Shown: positions 26,008-34,442 of the stretch, piece by piece
How the letters are laid out: every line of letters starts with the position of its first letter
Position numbering within the stretch: position 1 is the first letter of the stretch
From: Candidatus Didemnitutus sp.
GTDB lineage: Bacteria > Verrucomicrobiota > Verrucomicrobiia > Opitutales > Opitutaceae
Reading direction: 5' to 3'
Length of the DNA stretch: 64,000 bases
Assembly (NCBI GenBank): GCA_019634575.1
Contig: JAHCAY010000001.1
Location: forward strand, 1,426,001-1,490,000
Notes under the pieces: model-generated
What the model saw: only the letters and a program-made list of their open reading frames with translations
The model's database searches: none
What the model was told of the DNA's origin: nothing
Program-made: the position numbers and the translations under genes

Positions 26008-27192
26008 ATGAGCCCCGCCAAACGTGTCGCCGTCGTCATCCGCACGCGCTTCGAGGAGAACCAGGCGATCCTCCGCGGGATCGCGCAATTCGAGCAGCGA
26101 CGCGGACCTTGGCTCGCCTTCGTCGACGACCAGGCGGTGAGCGTGCAGGAACCGGACTGGTTGTTCCGACAGGAATGGGACGGCGTGATCTGCGGGCCGA
26201 CGAGCGCGGCCATCGCGCAGCAGTGCCGACGCCGGCGCATCCCACTCGTCGATCTGCGCGACAATCCCGAGGTGTTTCCCGGCGTGCCGAAGGTGCGCCC
26301 CGACAACGTCGCGATCGGCCACGTCGGCGCCGAGCATCTGCTCGAGAAAGGCTACGCGCACTTCGGTTTCTGCGGCTTCGCCAACACTTCGTGGTCGCAG
26401 GAGCGGCGCGCCGGCTTCGTCGAGGCGGTGCAGCTCGGCGGCCAGCAGTGCGACGTGCTCGAGACCGACTATCCGGGCAAGCAGGCGCCCGACTGGAACA
26501 GCGCGCAGGAGGCCGTGATCGTGGACTGGCTGCGGCGCCTGCCCCGCCCCGTCGCCGTCATGGCGTGCAACGATCTGCGCGCCATCCAGGTCATCAACGC
26601 CTGCCAGCAGGCCGGCATCGTGGTGCCCGAGGAAGTGGCCGTGCTCGGTGCGAACAACGAGTCGTCGCGCTGCGAGCTTTGCCATCCCTCTCTCTCCAGC
26701 GTGGCGGTGAACGCCACCCGCATCGGCTACCGCGCCGCGGAGTTGCTGCACGCGGCCATGAAGGGCGCGGTGGAAAAGGAAGCCGGCGAGCTCGTCGAGC
26801 CGTTGAAGGTCGTCGCCCGCCGTTCGACCGACGTGCTGGCCATCGGCGACCCGAAAGTCGCGCGCGCCCTCCACTACATCCGCGAGCATGCGTGTCGCGG
26901 CCTCACCGTCGACGAGGTGGTGCGCGAGGTGCACGTCTCCCGCAGCGTGCTCGAACGGAAGTTCCGCAACTACCTTCGCCGCTCGCCGCAGGCCGAAATC
27001 CGCTACGCTCAGGTGCAGCGCGCGAAGGAGCTGCTTGCCGAAACCGACGCCTCGATCGCCGAGATCGCGGAGGCGACGAGCATCGAATATCCGGAATACC
27101 TGTGCGTGCTCTTCAAGCGCATCACCGGCGAGACCCCGCGCCGCTATCGGGAAAAGGCGCGAAGCTGGAAGCAAGACGCTCCCCCGGCCTAG
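26008..27192 (+). CDS. XylR-type transcriptional regulator (LacI-like sensor + AraC HTH)
   Basis: The 394-aa product has a periplasmic-binding-protein-like sensor domain (residues 5-275; for example ERRAGFVEAV, PVAVMACNDLRAIQVINAC, VPEEVAVLGANNE) and a C-terminal AraC double HTH (about 285-385; LTVDEVVREVHVSRSVLERKFRN and IAEIAEATSIEYPEYLCVLFKRITGETP). The same order is found in XylR regulators that respond to imported sugars. I chose the ATG at 26008 (MSPAKRVAVVIRTRF). It is divergent from the TonB receptor operon and 70 bp upstream of GH130, so it is the natural regulator of both. Confidence 0.9.
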   Translation: MSPAKRVAVVIRTRFEENQAILRGIAQFEQRRGPWLAFVDDQAVSVQEPDWLFRQEWDGVICGPTSAAIAQQCRRRRIPLVDLRDNPEVFPGVPKVRPDNVAIGHVGAEHLLEKGYAHFGFCGFANTSWSQERRAGFVEAVQLGGQQCDVLETDYPGKQAPDWNSAQEAVIVDWLRRLPRPVAVMACNDLRAIQVINACQQAGIVVPEEVAVLGANNESSRCELCHPSLSSVAVNATRIGYRAAELLHAAMKGAVEKEAGELVEPLKVVARRSTDVLAIGDPKVARALHYIREHACRGLTVDEVVREVHVSRSVLERKFRNYLRRSPQAEIRYAQVQRAKELLAETDASIAEIAEATSIEYPEYLCVLFKRITGETPRRYREKARSWKQDAPPA

Positions 27193-27207
27193 CAAAAAGA
27201 GTATCAG
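27192..27207 (-). promoter_or_regulatory. Candidate operator CTGATACTCTTTTTGC (site 2)
   Basis: It is in the 70-bp gap between the regulator stop and the GH130 gene, on the minus strand. It matches site 1 at 11 of the first 12 positions (CTGATAcTCTTT) and then has two extra T before GC. Confidence 0.3.
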
Positions 27208-27262
27208 ATTCCTGCCGCTCAAGCTCATGGCCGCCACCGCCGCGGCCGCCTAAACTCGGTTC

Positions 27263-28267
27263 ATGCCCCCTTCTTCACCGAAGCCGAGCAGGCGCGTGCT
27301 CGAGCGACATCCGGCCAATCCCATCCTGCATCCCCGCGGCATGCCGTTTCCCTGCGCGGGCGTCTACAACTCCGGCGTCGTGAAGACCGCGGGCGGCGAT
27401 TACATCATGGCCAGCCGCGTCGAGGAGCCGAGCAAACGGCACCACGCCTGGATTTCGCGCAGCCGCGACGGCGTGCAGTTCACTCCGGACGCGGGGCCGC
27501 TGCGCGTCCACTGCGACGCCGCGCGGCAGGCGGAGTTCATCGACGCCACCAAGATCGCGCCACCCGGCCTCGGCACCTGGTGGGACCCGCGGATCAATCC
27601 GCTCGAGGGCGAGCACTACCTGACCTACGCCGCCGTTTCCAAAAGCGGCTGCCGCATCGGGCTCGCGCGCCTCGATCGCGATTTCCGCTCGGCGCAACAC
27701 GTCAGTTTCCCGCACCACATCCAGAACCGCAACGCCGTGCTCTTCCCCGAGAAGATCGGCGGCCTCTACTGGATGCTGCACCGCCCGCAGCACCCGAACG
27801 GCGGCGGCTCGATCTGGATCTCCGCGTCACCCGACCTGCACTTCTGGGGACACTCGCGCCCCGTCGCCCACCCGCACCGCTTCTGGGAACACAAGAAAAT
27901 CGGCCCCGCCGCGCCCCCGATCCGGACCGCCGAAGGCTGGCTGATCGTCCACCACGGCGTGTTCCCGCACTGCAACGGCGTGAACTACGCCGCCGGCGCC
28001 ATGCTGCTCGATCTCGAACAGCCCTGGCGCGTCGTCGCCCGCGGCGCCCATCCGATCCTCTGGGTCGAGGAAACCTACGAGATGATCGGCCAGGTGCCGA
28101 ACGTGGTTTTTCCCGGCGCCGTGATCCCCGAACCCGACGGCAGCGTAAAAGTCTACTACGGCGGCGCCGACTACGTGCAATGCCTCGCCACTGGCACGCT
28201 CGCGGATCTGGTCGCCGCAGCGCGCGCCACCGACGGCGCGGAGGACAACGGCTTCGGCCCGGCATGA
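27263..28267 (+). CDS. GH130 family glycoside phosphorylase (beta-mannoside type)
   Basis: The 334-aa product is a cytoplasmic five-bladed propeller of family GH130, whose members mostly phosphorolyse beta-1,4- or beta-1,2-mannosides to mannose-1-phosphate. Visible blocks are NPILHPRG near the N-terminus, D108 in WWDPRINPLEGEHYLTY (family general acid), QNRNAVLFPEKIGG, WLIVHHGVFP and the terminal VYYGGADYVQCLATG. There is no signal peptide. Its stop overlaps the next sulfatase start (ATGA), so they are translationally coupled. A hydrolase rather than phosphorylase activity cannot be excluded for some GH130 subgroups. Confidence 0.88.
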   Translation: MPPSSPKPSRRVLERHPANPILHPRGMPFPCAGVYNSGVVKTAGGDYIMASRVEEPSKRHHAWISRSRDGVQFTPDAGPLRVHCDAARQAEFIDATKIAPPGLGTWWDPRINPLEGEHYLTYAAVSKSGCRIGLARLDRDFRSAQHVSFPHHIQNRNAVLFPEKIGGLYWMLHRPQHPNGGGSIWISASPDLHFWGHSRPVAHPHRFWEHKKIGPAAPPIRTAEGWLIVHHGVFPHCNGVNYAAGAMLLDLEQPWRVVARGAHPILWVEETYEMIGQVPNVVFPGAVIPEPDGSVKVYYGGADYVQCLATGTLADLVAAARATDGAEDNGFGPA

Positions 28268-29772
28268 GCGCGCCTCCGCACGTCGTCCTCATCCTCACGG
28301 ACCAGCAGCGTGCCGACACCATCGCCGCGCAGGGAAACGTCTGGATGCGCACGCCGCACCTCGACGCGCTCGTGCGCGGCGGCGTGTCCTTCACCAACTG
28401 CCATGCCGCTGGCGCCACTTGCACGCCGTCGCGCGCCGCGCTCTTCACCGGCATGTATGCGCACAACACCGGCTGCTATTCCTTCAACCCCTGGGCGCAT
28501 CACCGGCTCTGGGTGCAGGACCTCGCCGACGCCGGCTACTACTGCGTCAATCTCGGCAAGATGCACCTCCAGCCGCGCGACGCCTCCGCCGGCTTCCACG
28601 AGCGGCTGATCGTCGAAAACCCCACCTCGACCTCGCGCGACGGCGGACACGGCGACGACGCGTGGGGGCGTCACCTCGCCTTGCACGGCCACGCCCGGCC
28701 CAACTTCCGCCACCGCACCGATCCGGAGTGGACGAAGAAACTCCAATCCGTGCCGTGGCATCTCGACGAACGCCTCCACAGCGACGTCTTCACCGGCGAC
28801 TCGGCCGTCGCCTGGATCGAGCGCGAAGCCGATCCTGCGCGCCCCACGTTCCTCCAGATCGGCTTCCCCGGCCCGCACGAGCCCTGGGACCCGCTGCCGC
28901 GCCACCTCGCCGCCTACGACGGACGCGAGTCGGAATTCCCCGCGCCGGTGGACCGGCCGCACGATTTCGCGCACAACCCGCCGCAGCACGCCGCCGTCCG
29001 CGACTTCCATGCCCGCGTCGATCACGAGTCACGCATCGATCTCTCCGGCGCAACCGACGCCGACCTCCGCCGCATGCGAAAGCACTACTACGCGAAAGTG
29101 ACGCTCGTAGACGAGCAGATCGGCCGCGTCGTCGCCGCGCTCGAGCGCAAAGGCATGCTGGAAAACAGCGTCGTCATCGTGACCTCCGACCACGGCGAGA
29201 TGCTCGGCGACCACGGTCTCGCCTACAAATGGCTGATGTTCGACCAAGTCACCCGCGTGCCGCTCATCGTGCGGGATTTCCGCCCCGGTGCGCCGGGCGG
29301 CTTCGTCGCCCCGCAACTGGTCTCGCTCATCGATCTCGGTCCGACGGTGTGCGAGCTCGCAGGCATCGCTCCGCCCGCGCGGCTCGAAGGACAATCGCTC
29401 GCCGGCTATCTGCGCACCGAGACCGTGCCGGCGCGGCGTCATGTCTTTTGCGAGGACAGCTATCTCCTCATGATCCGCTCCGTGACGGCCAAGCTCGTCC
29501 TCTACCACGGCCAACCCGAGGGAGAACTCTACGATCTCGCCCGCGATCCGCACGAATCCCGCAACCTCTGGAACGATCCCGCGCACGCCGCGCTGAAGCA
29601 GGAACTCCAGAACGAACTCCTCGCCTGGCTCGGCGCAAGTTGTCTGCACACGTGGGGCTACAAGGCGCGCGCCGAATCCGCCGCCGGCGCCTACGGCGTG
29701 CGCTGGCCGCGCCCCGACGACCACAGCCTCCACGGCCCGAACTACAAGCCGCGCGCCCTGCCCCACCTTTGA
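28264..29772 (+). CDS. Sulfatase without signal peptide
   Basis: The 502-aa type I sulfatase begins directly at the fold (MSAPPHVVLILTDQQRADT), with no signal sequence. The formylglycine precursor is C53 in GATCTPSRAALFTG (CTPSR). Later blocks are VNLGKMHLQPRD, FPGPHEPWDP and the metal site VIVTSDHGEMLGDHG. The DQQ opening is shared with the sulfatase at 36596. It is coupled to the upstream GH130 (ATGA) and to the downstream GH26 (TTGA). Lying between two GH130 genes and lacking an export signal, it probably removes sulfate from imported oligosaccharides in the cytoplasm (inference). Confidence 0.88.
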   Translation: MSAPPHVVLILTDQQRADTIAAQGNVWMRTPHLDALVRGGVSFTNCHAAGATCTPSRAALFTGMYAHNTGCYSFNPWAHHRLWVQDLADAGYYCVNLGKMHLQPRDASAGFHERLIVENPTSTSRDGGHGDDAWGRHLALHGHARPNFRHRTDPEWTKKLQSVPWHLDERLHSDVFTGDSAVAWIEREADPARPTFLQIGFPGPHEPWDPLPRHLAAYDGRESEFPAPVDRPHDFAHNPPQHAAVRDFHARVDHESRIDLSGATDADLRRMRKHYYAKVTLVDEQIGRVVAALERKGMLENSVVIVTSDHGEMLGDHGLAYKWLMFDQVTRVPLIVRDFRPGAPGGFVAPQLVSLIDLGPTVCELAGIAPPARLEGQSLAGYLRTETVPARRHVFCEDSYLLMIRSVTAKLVLYHGQPEGELYDLARDPHESRNLWNDPAHAALKQELQNELLAWLGASCLHTWGYKARAESAAGAYGVRWPRPDDHSLHGPNYKPRALPHL

Positions 29773-30875
29773 AAAACTTCGCCGCCCTCCTCGCCGCCGC
29801 CACCGCTCTCGCTCTCGCCGGCCGTGCCGCACCGATCGATCCGCAAGCCACCGCGGAGACGCGCGCGCTCTGCGCGAACCTCGGCGCGGTCGCCCGCGAT
29901 CACATCCTCGTCGGCCATCACCACACGACCGCGCGCGGCGCAGGTTGGCGCTGGCAGGCCGGGCGCTCCGACGTCCGCGCACTCGTCGACGATTTTCCGG
30001 CGGTGCACGGCTGGGATTTCAGCCTCCTCGTCGCCGAGCCCGAGCGTCGCGCCGACGCCGCGCGCGACATCGTCGCCGCCTTCGAGCGCGGCGCCGTCAT
30101 CACGCTGAGCTGGCACGCCGCCAATCCCGTTTCCGGCGGCGGCTACAACGACCACACGCCCGCCGTCGCGTCGATCCTGCCGGGCGGCCCTCAGCACGAA
30201 AAATTCGTCGCGATGCTCGACGACCTCGCCGACTTCCTCGCCACCCTGCGCGACAAATCGGGACGCCCTGTGCCGGTGATCTTCCGTCCGTGGCACGAGC
30301 ACACCGGCGCTACGATGTGGTGGGGCCAACCGTATTGCACGAAGGACGAATTCGTCGCGCTATGGCGCTTCACGGTGCAACACCTGCGCGATACGCGCGG
30401 CCTGCACCAGTTGCTCTGGGCCTACTCGCCGAACCGTCGCGCGTCGCCCGAGACCTACTTCGAGCGCTACCCCGGCGACGCGTGGGTGGATGTGTTCGGC
30501 TACGATTTCTACTCGAAGAGCGACCTCGCCCGCGCCGCGCCGTGCCTGCGCCTCGCCGTCGCCGAGGCCGCGAAGCGCGGCAAGCTCGCGGCCCTCACCG
30601 AAACCGGCCCGCAGGCGGGCTGGCGCCAGAACGGCAAACCCGACTACTTCACCGGCGAACTGCTGCCCCTCCTGCGCGACGAGCCCGCCCTGCGCGGGCT
30701 CGCCTACGTGCTTTTCTGGCAAAACGCCTCGACGGAGCAGCATTGGATTCCGCTGCCGGGCGAGCCCGGCGCCGAGGATTTCAAGAAATTCCACGCCGAC
30801 CCGTTCACGCTGTTCGAGCGCGACCTGCCTCCGCTCTACCGCTCCGGCGGCGCGGCGCCCGCGCCGCAGTCCTGA
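29769..30875 (+). CDS. GH26 family endo-beta-mannanase, exported
   Basis: The 368-aa product has a signal peptide ([21 protein letters not shown]) and a GH26 barrel: [28 protein letters not shown], acid/base E177 in [16 protein letters not shown] and nucleophile E278 in AALTETGP, then [11 protein letters not shown]26 enzymes hydrolyse beta-1,4-mannan (some act on beta-1,3-xylan or mixed glucan). The start is a TTG that overlaps the sulfatase stop (TTGA); there is no ATG at a suitable position. The next gene (GH130) begins 4 bp after its stop. With two GH130 genes this points to beta-mannan or mannooligosaccharide use. Confidence 0.87.
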   Translation: MKNFAALLAAATALALAGRAAPIDPQATAETRALCANLGAVARDHILVGHHHTTARGAGWRWQAGRSDVRALVDDFPAVHGWDFSLLVAEPERRADAARDIVAAFERGAVITLSWHAANPVSGGGYNDHTPAVASILPGGPQHEKFVAMLDDLADFLATLRDKSGRPVPVIFRPWHEHTGATMWWGQPYCTKDEFVALWRFTVQHLRDTRGLHQLLWAYSPNRRASPETYFERYPGDAWVDVFGYDFYSKSDLARAAPCLRLAVAEAAKRGKLAALTETGPQAGWRQNGKPDYFTGELLPLLRDEPALRGLAYVLFWQNASTEQHWIPLPGEPGAEDFKKFHADPFTLFERDLPPLYRSGGAAPAPQS

Positions 30876-30879
30876 ATTT

Positions 30880-31878
30880 ATGCCCATCACCGTTTCCGCT
30901 CCCGCCCTGCCCAACATTCCGTGGGAAGAGCGCCTGGCGAACTCCTCGGAGGTTCTCTGGCGCTTTTCCGGCAATCCCGTCATCCGGCGCGATCACCTGC
31001 CGACGTCGAACAGCATCTTCAACAGCGCGGTCGTGCCGTTCCGCGGCGGCTTCGCCGGCGTGTTCCGCGTCGACAACCGTGCCGTGCAGATGCGCATTCA
31101 CGCTGGCTTCAGCCCGGACGCGCTGCACTGGGATATCGCGCCGCAACCACTGACGCTCGAGGGCGCCGACCCCGAGCTCGGCGGCATGGTTTACGGCTAC
31201 GACCCGCGCGTGACGCCGATCGACGGCCGTTACTACGTCACCTGGTGCAACGGCTACCACGGCCCGACGATCGGCGTGGCCTGGACCGAGGACTTCAAAC
31301 GCTTCCACCAACTCGAGAACGCGCTGCTGCCCTACAACCGCAACGGAGTGCTCTTCCCGCGCCGCATCGGCGGCCGCTACGCACTGCTCAGCCGGCCGAG
31401 CGACAACGGCCACACTGCCTTCGGCGATATCTTCTACAGCGAAAGTCCGGACCTCGAGTTCTGGGGCCGCCATCGCCACGTGATGGGGCCCGTGCGCATC
31501 GAGAAAGGCTGGCAATCGCTCAAGATCGGCGCCGGTCCCGTGCCGATCGAAACCTCGGAAGGCTGGCTGCTGCTGTATCACGGCGTGCAGCGCTCGTGCA
31601 ACGGCTACGTCTATTCGTTCGGCGCCGCGCTGCTCGACTTGGAGAAACCCTGGAAGGTGATCGCGCGCGCCGCGCCGTATCTGATCGCGCCGTGGATGCC
31701 CTACGAAACGACCGGTGACGTGCCGAACGTCTGCTTCCCGTGCGCCGCGCTCGTCGACGGCACGACCGGGCGCCTCGCGATCTACTACGGCGGCGCCGAC
31801 ACGGTGACGTGCGTGGCCTTCGGGCGCGTGAACGAGCTCATCGCCTTCATCCGCGCGAACAACGAGCTGGCGACCTGA
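30880..31878 (+). CDS. GH130 family glycoside phosphorylase, second copy
   Basis: The 332-aa product has D108 in [18 protein letters not shown] (general acid), [13 protein letters not shown], a [15 protein letters not shown] block and [15 protein letters not shown] at the end. There is no signal peptide. It is clearly divergent from the GH130 at 27263 (different N-terminus, MVYGYDPR versus GTWWDPR), so the two may act on different linkages or chain lengths, for example mannosyl-glucose versus mannooligosaccharides. It is last in the plus-strand mannan run. Confidence 0.88.
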   Translation: MPITVSAPALPNIPWEERLANSSEVLWRFSGNPVIRRDHLPTSNSIFNSAVVPFRGGFAGVFRVDNRAVQMRIHAGFSPDALHWDIAPQPLTLEGADPELGGMVYGYDPRVTPIDGRYYVTWCNGYHGPTIGVAWTEDFKRFHQLENALLPYNRNGVLFPRRIGGRYALLSRPSDNGHTAFGDIFYSESPDLEFWGRHRHVMGPVRIEKGWQSLKIGAGPVPIETSEGWLLLYHGVQRSCNGYVYSFGAALLDLEKPWKVIARAAPYLIAPWMPYETTGDVPNVCFPCAALVDGTTGRLAIYYGGADTVTCVAFGRVNELIAFIRANNELAT

Positions 31879-31952
31879 TCGGACGCGCTCGTCCGAGCCG
31901 CGGCGGATGAGGTTCATGTTTCATCCGCCGCACCCGGGCACCCGGCAACGCA

Positions 31953-33692
31953 TCACGGCGGCAGCGGCGCATCGATCGTGCGCAGCGAGTAATCCGGCAG
32001 CGTGCCCGGCGGCGTCCAGGTCGACGACGGCGTCAGGACAATGTCGTCCACGGCGATGCCGGAGCGATTCATCCAGACATTGAACGTGTGGAGTCCCGCG
32101 GTCGTCACCGTCACGGACGCATACGGCGCGACGTTGCCCTGGCCGCGAACCCAGCGCCACGAGGTGGGCACGTCGGAGCTGAGTTTCTGCGTCGAAGCCG
32201 CACCATCGAGGCCGAACCAAACTCCCGTCGACGACGTGCCGTTTTTCAGGCGGACCCAAACGTAATACGTCCCCGCCTGCGCGAAGTTCACGCGGAAATC
32301 CAGCCGCGGCGCATTGGCGGCGCTCTTCGAGACATCGTCCGCGGGCAGCGCGCGCACCGCGCCGCGCCCGAGCGCGTTCGCCACCGAAAAATAGCGCCAA
32401 TCGTGCGCCGGTCCCGCGGCGGCGATGCCGTAGCTGACGGCCTCGATGCGCACGAGCCCGTTGGTGTCGGGCTGCCACACCATGAGCTGGCCGCTTGCCG
32501 TCCGCGCACCGACGGTGGTGTAGAAGGTGGTGACGTCGGTGTTGCCGACGATCTTCCGACCGGGCTGCCCGGCCGTGTAACCCCAGCGGGTCCACGGCAG
32601 GTCGGCGCGCTCGACGACTTCGATCAAATCGCGCTCGTAGCCGAGTTGGTCATCGGCCGTGATGTCGGCACCGAACTGGTCGACGTAGAGCGGCACGGCA
32701 TTGCGCGTCGAGAAATCCACCGCCCACTGTAGATACCAGGTGAGGAAATTCTGGCACAGCATCAGGGGAAAATTGGCCGGCTCTTTCCGGCGCAGGTTGA
32801 AAACCTTCTCGGAGTCGCGCGGCAGTTCGAGAACGTTGCCGTCGCCGTCCTTTTCGCCGGGCTGGAGTGTGAGCAAGGGCGTGAAGTCCGTCTGCGTGGC
32901 TTGCGGGTAAAGTGCGTTTTCCGGCGGCACGCCGGCCGGAGCGCTGCCGTCCTGAATCCACGGCTTCGGCATCAGCACGTTCACCTCGTAGATCAAGCGA
33001 CCGCGATAGGAGGCGAGCGCCGTGTAGTAGCCGTCGTAGCGATACTGCATCGTGTCGTAATTGAAGTCGGTCCCGACGAAGAACGGCGTCCAGGTGTCGC
33101 CGGCCCCGCCGCTCGCGACGGGCGCGCTGATCTGATCCATCAGCGCCTTTTGGAACGTCGTCAGCACGCTCCACGGCTCCGGATTGAACGCGCTCGCGCT
33201 GGGCTCGGCGAGCAGCCCGTAGCCGGCCACGTAGTCCGTGTCCTTGTAGAGCTTGGCCAGATAGACCCAGGTTTTCTGCAAGGCCAGGTAGGTCGCGCCG
33301 GTCGGGCTGTAGAGGTCGGGTAACTTGGACGTCGGATCGTCCAGGCGCATCTCGAGGACGAACCAGATGCCGGCGCCGGAGAGCGCCTGCACCCAGCCGT
33401 CGATCTGGCTGAGGTAATCCGGCTTCAGGCCGGAGTCGTGGTTCGGATCGCGCGTGTCGTCGTTCCACTCGATCGGCAGACGCGCGAAGTTCATCTTGAG
33501 ATTGTTCTTCAAGTCGGCGGCGTCGGCAGTTGTCGCGCCCTTCAGATTGCCGCCGCGCAACTGGATCACGCTGCCAGCGTCGTCGAGGATGAGGCGATCG
33601 ACGATGGACAGGCGCTTCGGCGTGGCGGTCGCCGTGGTGACAAGAACAGCCAGCAACATTCCCCGCGCGAGGCGGGCGAAAACAGTTTTCAT
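31953..33692 (-). CDS. GH5-like secreted protein with C-terminal beta-sandwich; altered catalytic residues
   Basis: The 579-aa product has a signal peptide (1-24), a GH5-like (cellulase-type) barrel (about 30-430) and a C-terminal domain (about 470-570) with YYVWVRLKNGTSSTGVWFGLDG and HTFNVWMNRSGIAVDDIVL, typical of carbohydrate-binding sandwiches. The arginine of strand 2 is kept (FARLPIEWN). The usual NEP acid/base motif reads A-E163-P, and the nucleophile motif (normally EFG) reads D338-Q339-F-G, so the nucleophile Glu is Gln. A paralogue at 34439 has the same changes. It could be inactive, use D338, or be a binding protein. It follows the DUF1573 gene across a strong hairpin. Confidence 0.75.
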   Translation of the reverse strand: MKTVFARLARGMLLAVLVTTATATPKRLSIVDRLILDDAGSVIQLRGGNLKGATTADAADLKNNLKMNFARLPIEWNDDTRDPNHDSGLKPDYLSQIDGWVQALSGAGIWFVLEMRLDDPTSKLPDLYSPTGATYLALQKTWVYLAKLYKDTDYVAGYGLLAEPSASAFNPEPWSVLTTFQKALMDQISAPVASGGAGDTWTPFFVGTDFNYDTMQYRYDGYYTALASYRGRLIYEVNVLMPKPWIQDGSAPAGVPPENALYPQATQTDFTPLLTLQPGEKDGDGNVLELPRDSEKVFNLRRKEPANFPLMLCQNFLTWYLQWAVDFSTRNAVPLYVDQFGADITADDQLGYERDLIEVVERADLPWTRWGYTAGQPGRKIVGNTDVTTFYTTVGARTASGQLMVWQPDTNGLVRIEAVSYGIAAAGPAHDWRYFSVANALGRGAVRALPADDVSKSAANAPRLDFRVNFAQAGTYYVWVRLKNGTSSTGVWFGLDGAASTQKLSSDVPTSWRWVRGQGNVAPYASVTVTTAGLHTFNVWMNRSGIAVDDIVLTPSSTWTPPGTLPDYSLRTIDAPLPP

Positions 33693-33724
33693 GACAAAGG
33701 AGAAGCAGACGGCACCGAGGGGAA

Positions 33725-33757
33725 TCCCGGCCGCGGCGGTGCCGGCCGCGGCCGGGA
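33725..33757 (-). repeat. Strong GC hairpin between the DUF1573 and GH5-like genes
   Basis: A 12-bp perfect stem TCCCGGCCGCGG/CCGCGGCCGGGA in the 75-bp gap upstream of the GH5-like start at 33692. There is no U-run after it on the minus strand. It may protect the upstream mRNA 3' end or reduce transcription of the downstream gene. Confidence 0.5.
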
Positions 33758-33767
33758 GGAAAACCCA

Positions 33768-34442
33768 TCAGAGCACGAAGAGCGCGGTGCGGAAGCGATG
33801 CGCGCGTCCGCTGGGAACGTTCGTCTGCACCGTGAGCATCGCCTGGACGGGACGGTTGGTCGCCAGCGGGGTCACCATGATCAGGTAGCGTTGCGGATCG
33901 CCCGTGAGCGGCCGCAATTCCGCCGCAAAAAACCCGGTCGGCTCGCAGCTCACACCCGTCGGCCGCAGCGTTTCACCGGGCGTGACGGTCAGCTCGACCA
34001 CCTGCGCGGCCGGTTCCGTGCCGCGCTGCCAGGTCAGCAGGCGCGGCTCCACCACCATCCGCTCGGGAATCGTGACGTCGAGTGTCAGCGCCGTCGGAGC
34101 GGCGACATCAGTGTCGACGTAGACGGTTTTCCGCTGCCGACCTGTCAGGTCGGCGTAGAGGAGCTTGAGCGTGATGACACCAGATTCGCCGGGCGCGTAG
34201 GTGCGTTGCGCAAGCTCTGCCGAAGTGCATCCGCAACAGGTGCGCACGGCCTTGATCGTGATCGGTTCGACGCCGGTGTTACGGAAGGGATACTTCAGCA
34301 CCAGTGTCGTCGCGTCGGGATCGGCGGTCGCTTGACGGGCCGTGGTTTCGAAGGCCAGCTGCCCGCGCGCGGCGACCACAACCATCACGCCCGCGAGCAG
34401 AAGGCCGCGCCACGCCAGGCGCCGGACGAGGGGCGTTTTCAC
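33768..34442 (-). CDS. DUF1573 domain protein, exported
   Basis: The 224-aa product starts with GTG (VKTPLVRRLAWRGLLLAG), which overlaps the stop of the upstream GH5-like gene (GTGA), showing translational coupling. After a signal peptide it has the DUF1573 core: YPFRNTGVEPITIKAVRTCCGCTSAEL with the Cys cluster near residue 70, then YAPGESGVITLKLLYADLTGRQ. DUF1573 proteins are Ig/ASPM-like beta sandwiches of the cell envelope with unknown function, common in Bacteroidota and Verrucomicrobiota. The tight link to two GH5-like proteins suggests a shared envelope role. Confidence 0.8.
   Translation of the reverse strand: MKTPLVRRLAWRGLLLAGVMVVVAARGQLAFETTARQATADPDATTLVLKYPFRNTGVEPITIKAVRTCCGCTSAELAQRTYAPGESGVITLKLLYADLTGRQRKTVYVDTDVAAPTALTLDVTIPERMVVEPRLLTWQRGTEPAAQVVELTVTPGETLRPTGVSCEPTGFFAAELRPLTGDPQRYLIMVTPLATNRPVQAMLTVQTNVPSGRAHRFRTALFVL

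Noticed and set aside
27192..27262. Promoter reading of CTGATATTCTTTGC as an extended -10 only
   Set aside because: The copy at 27192-27207 is in the opposite orientation to the downstream genes, which a -10 element would not tolerate; kept as a candidate operator instead.
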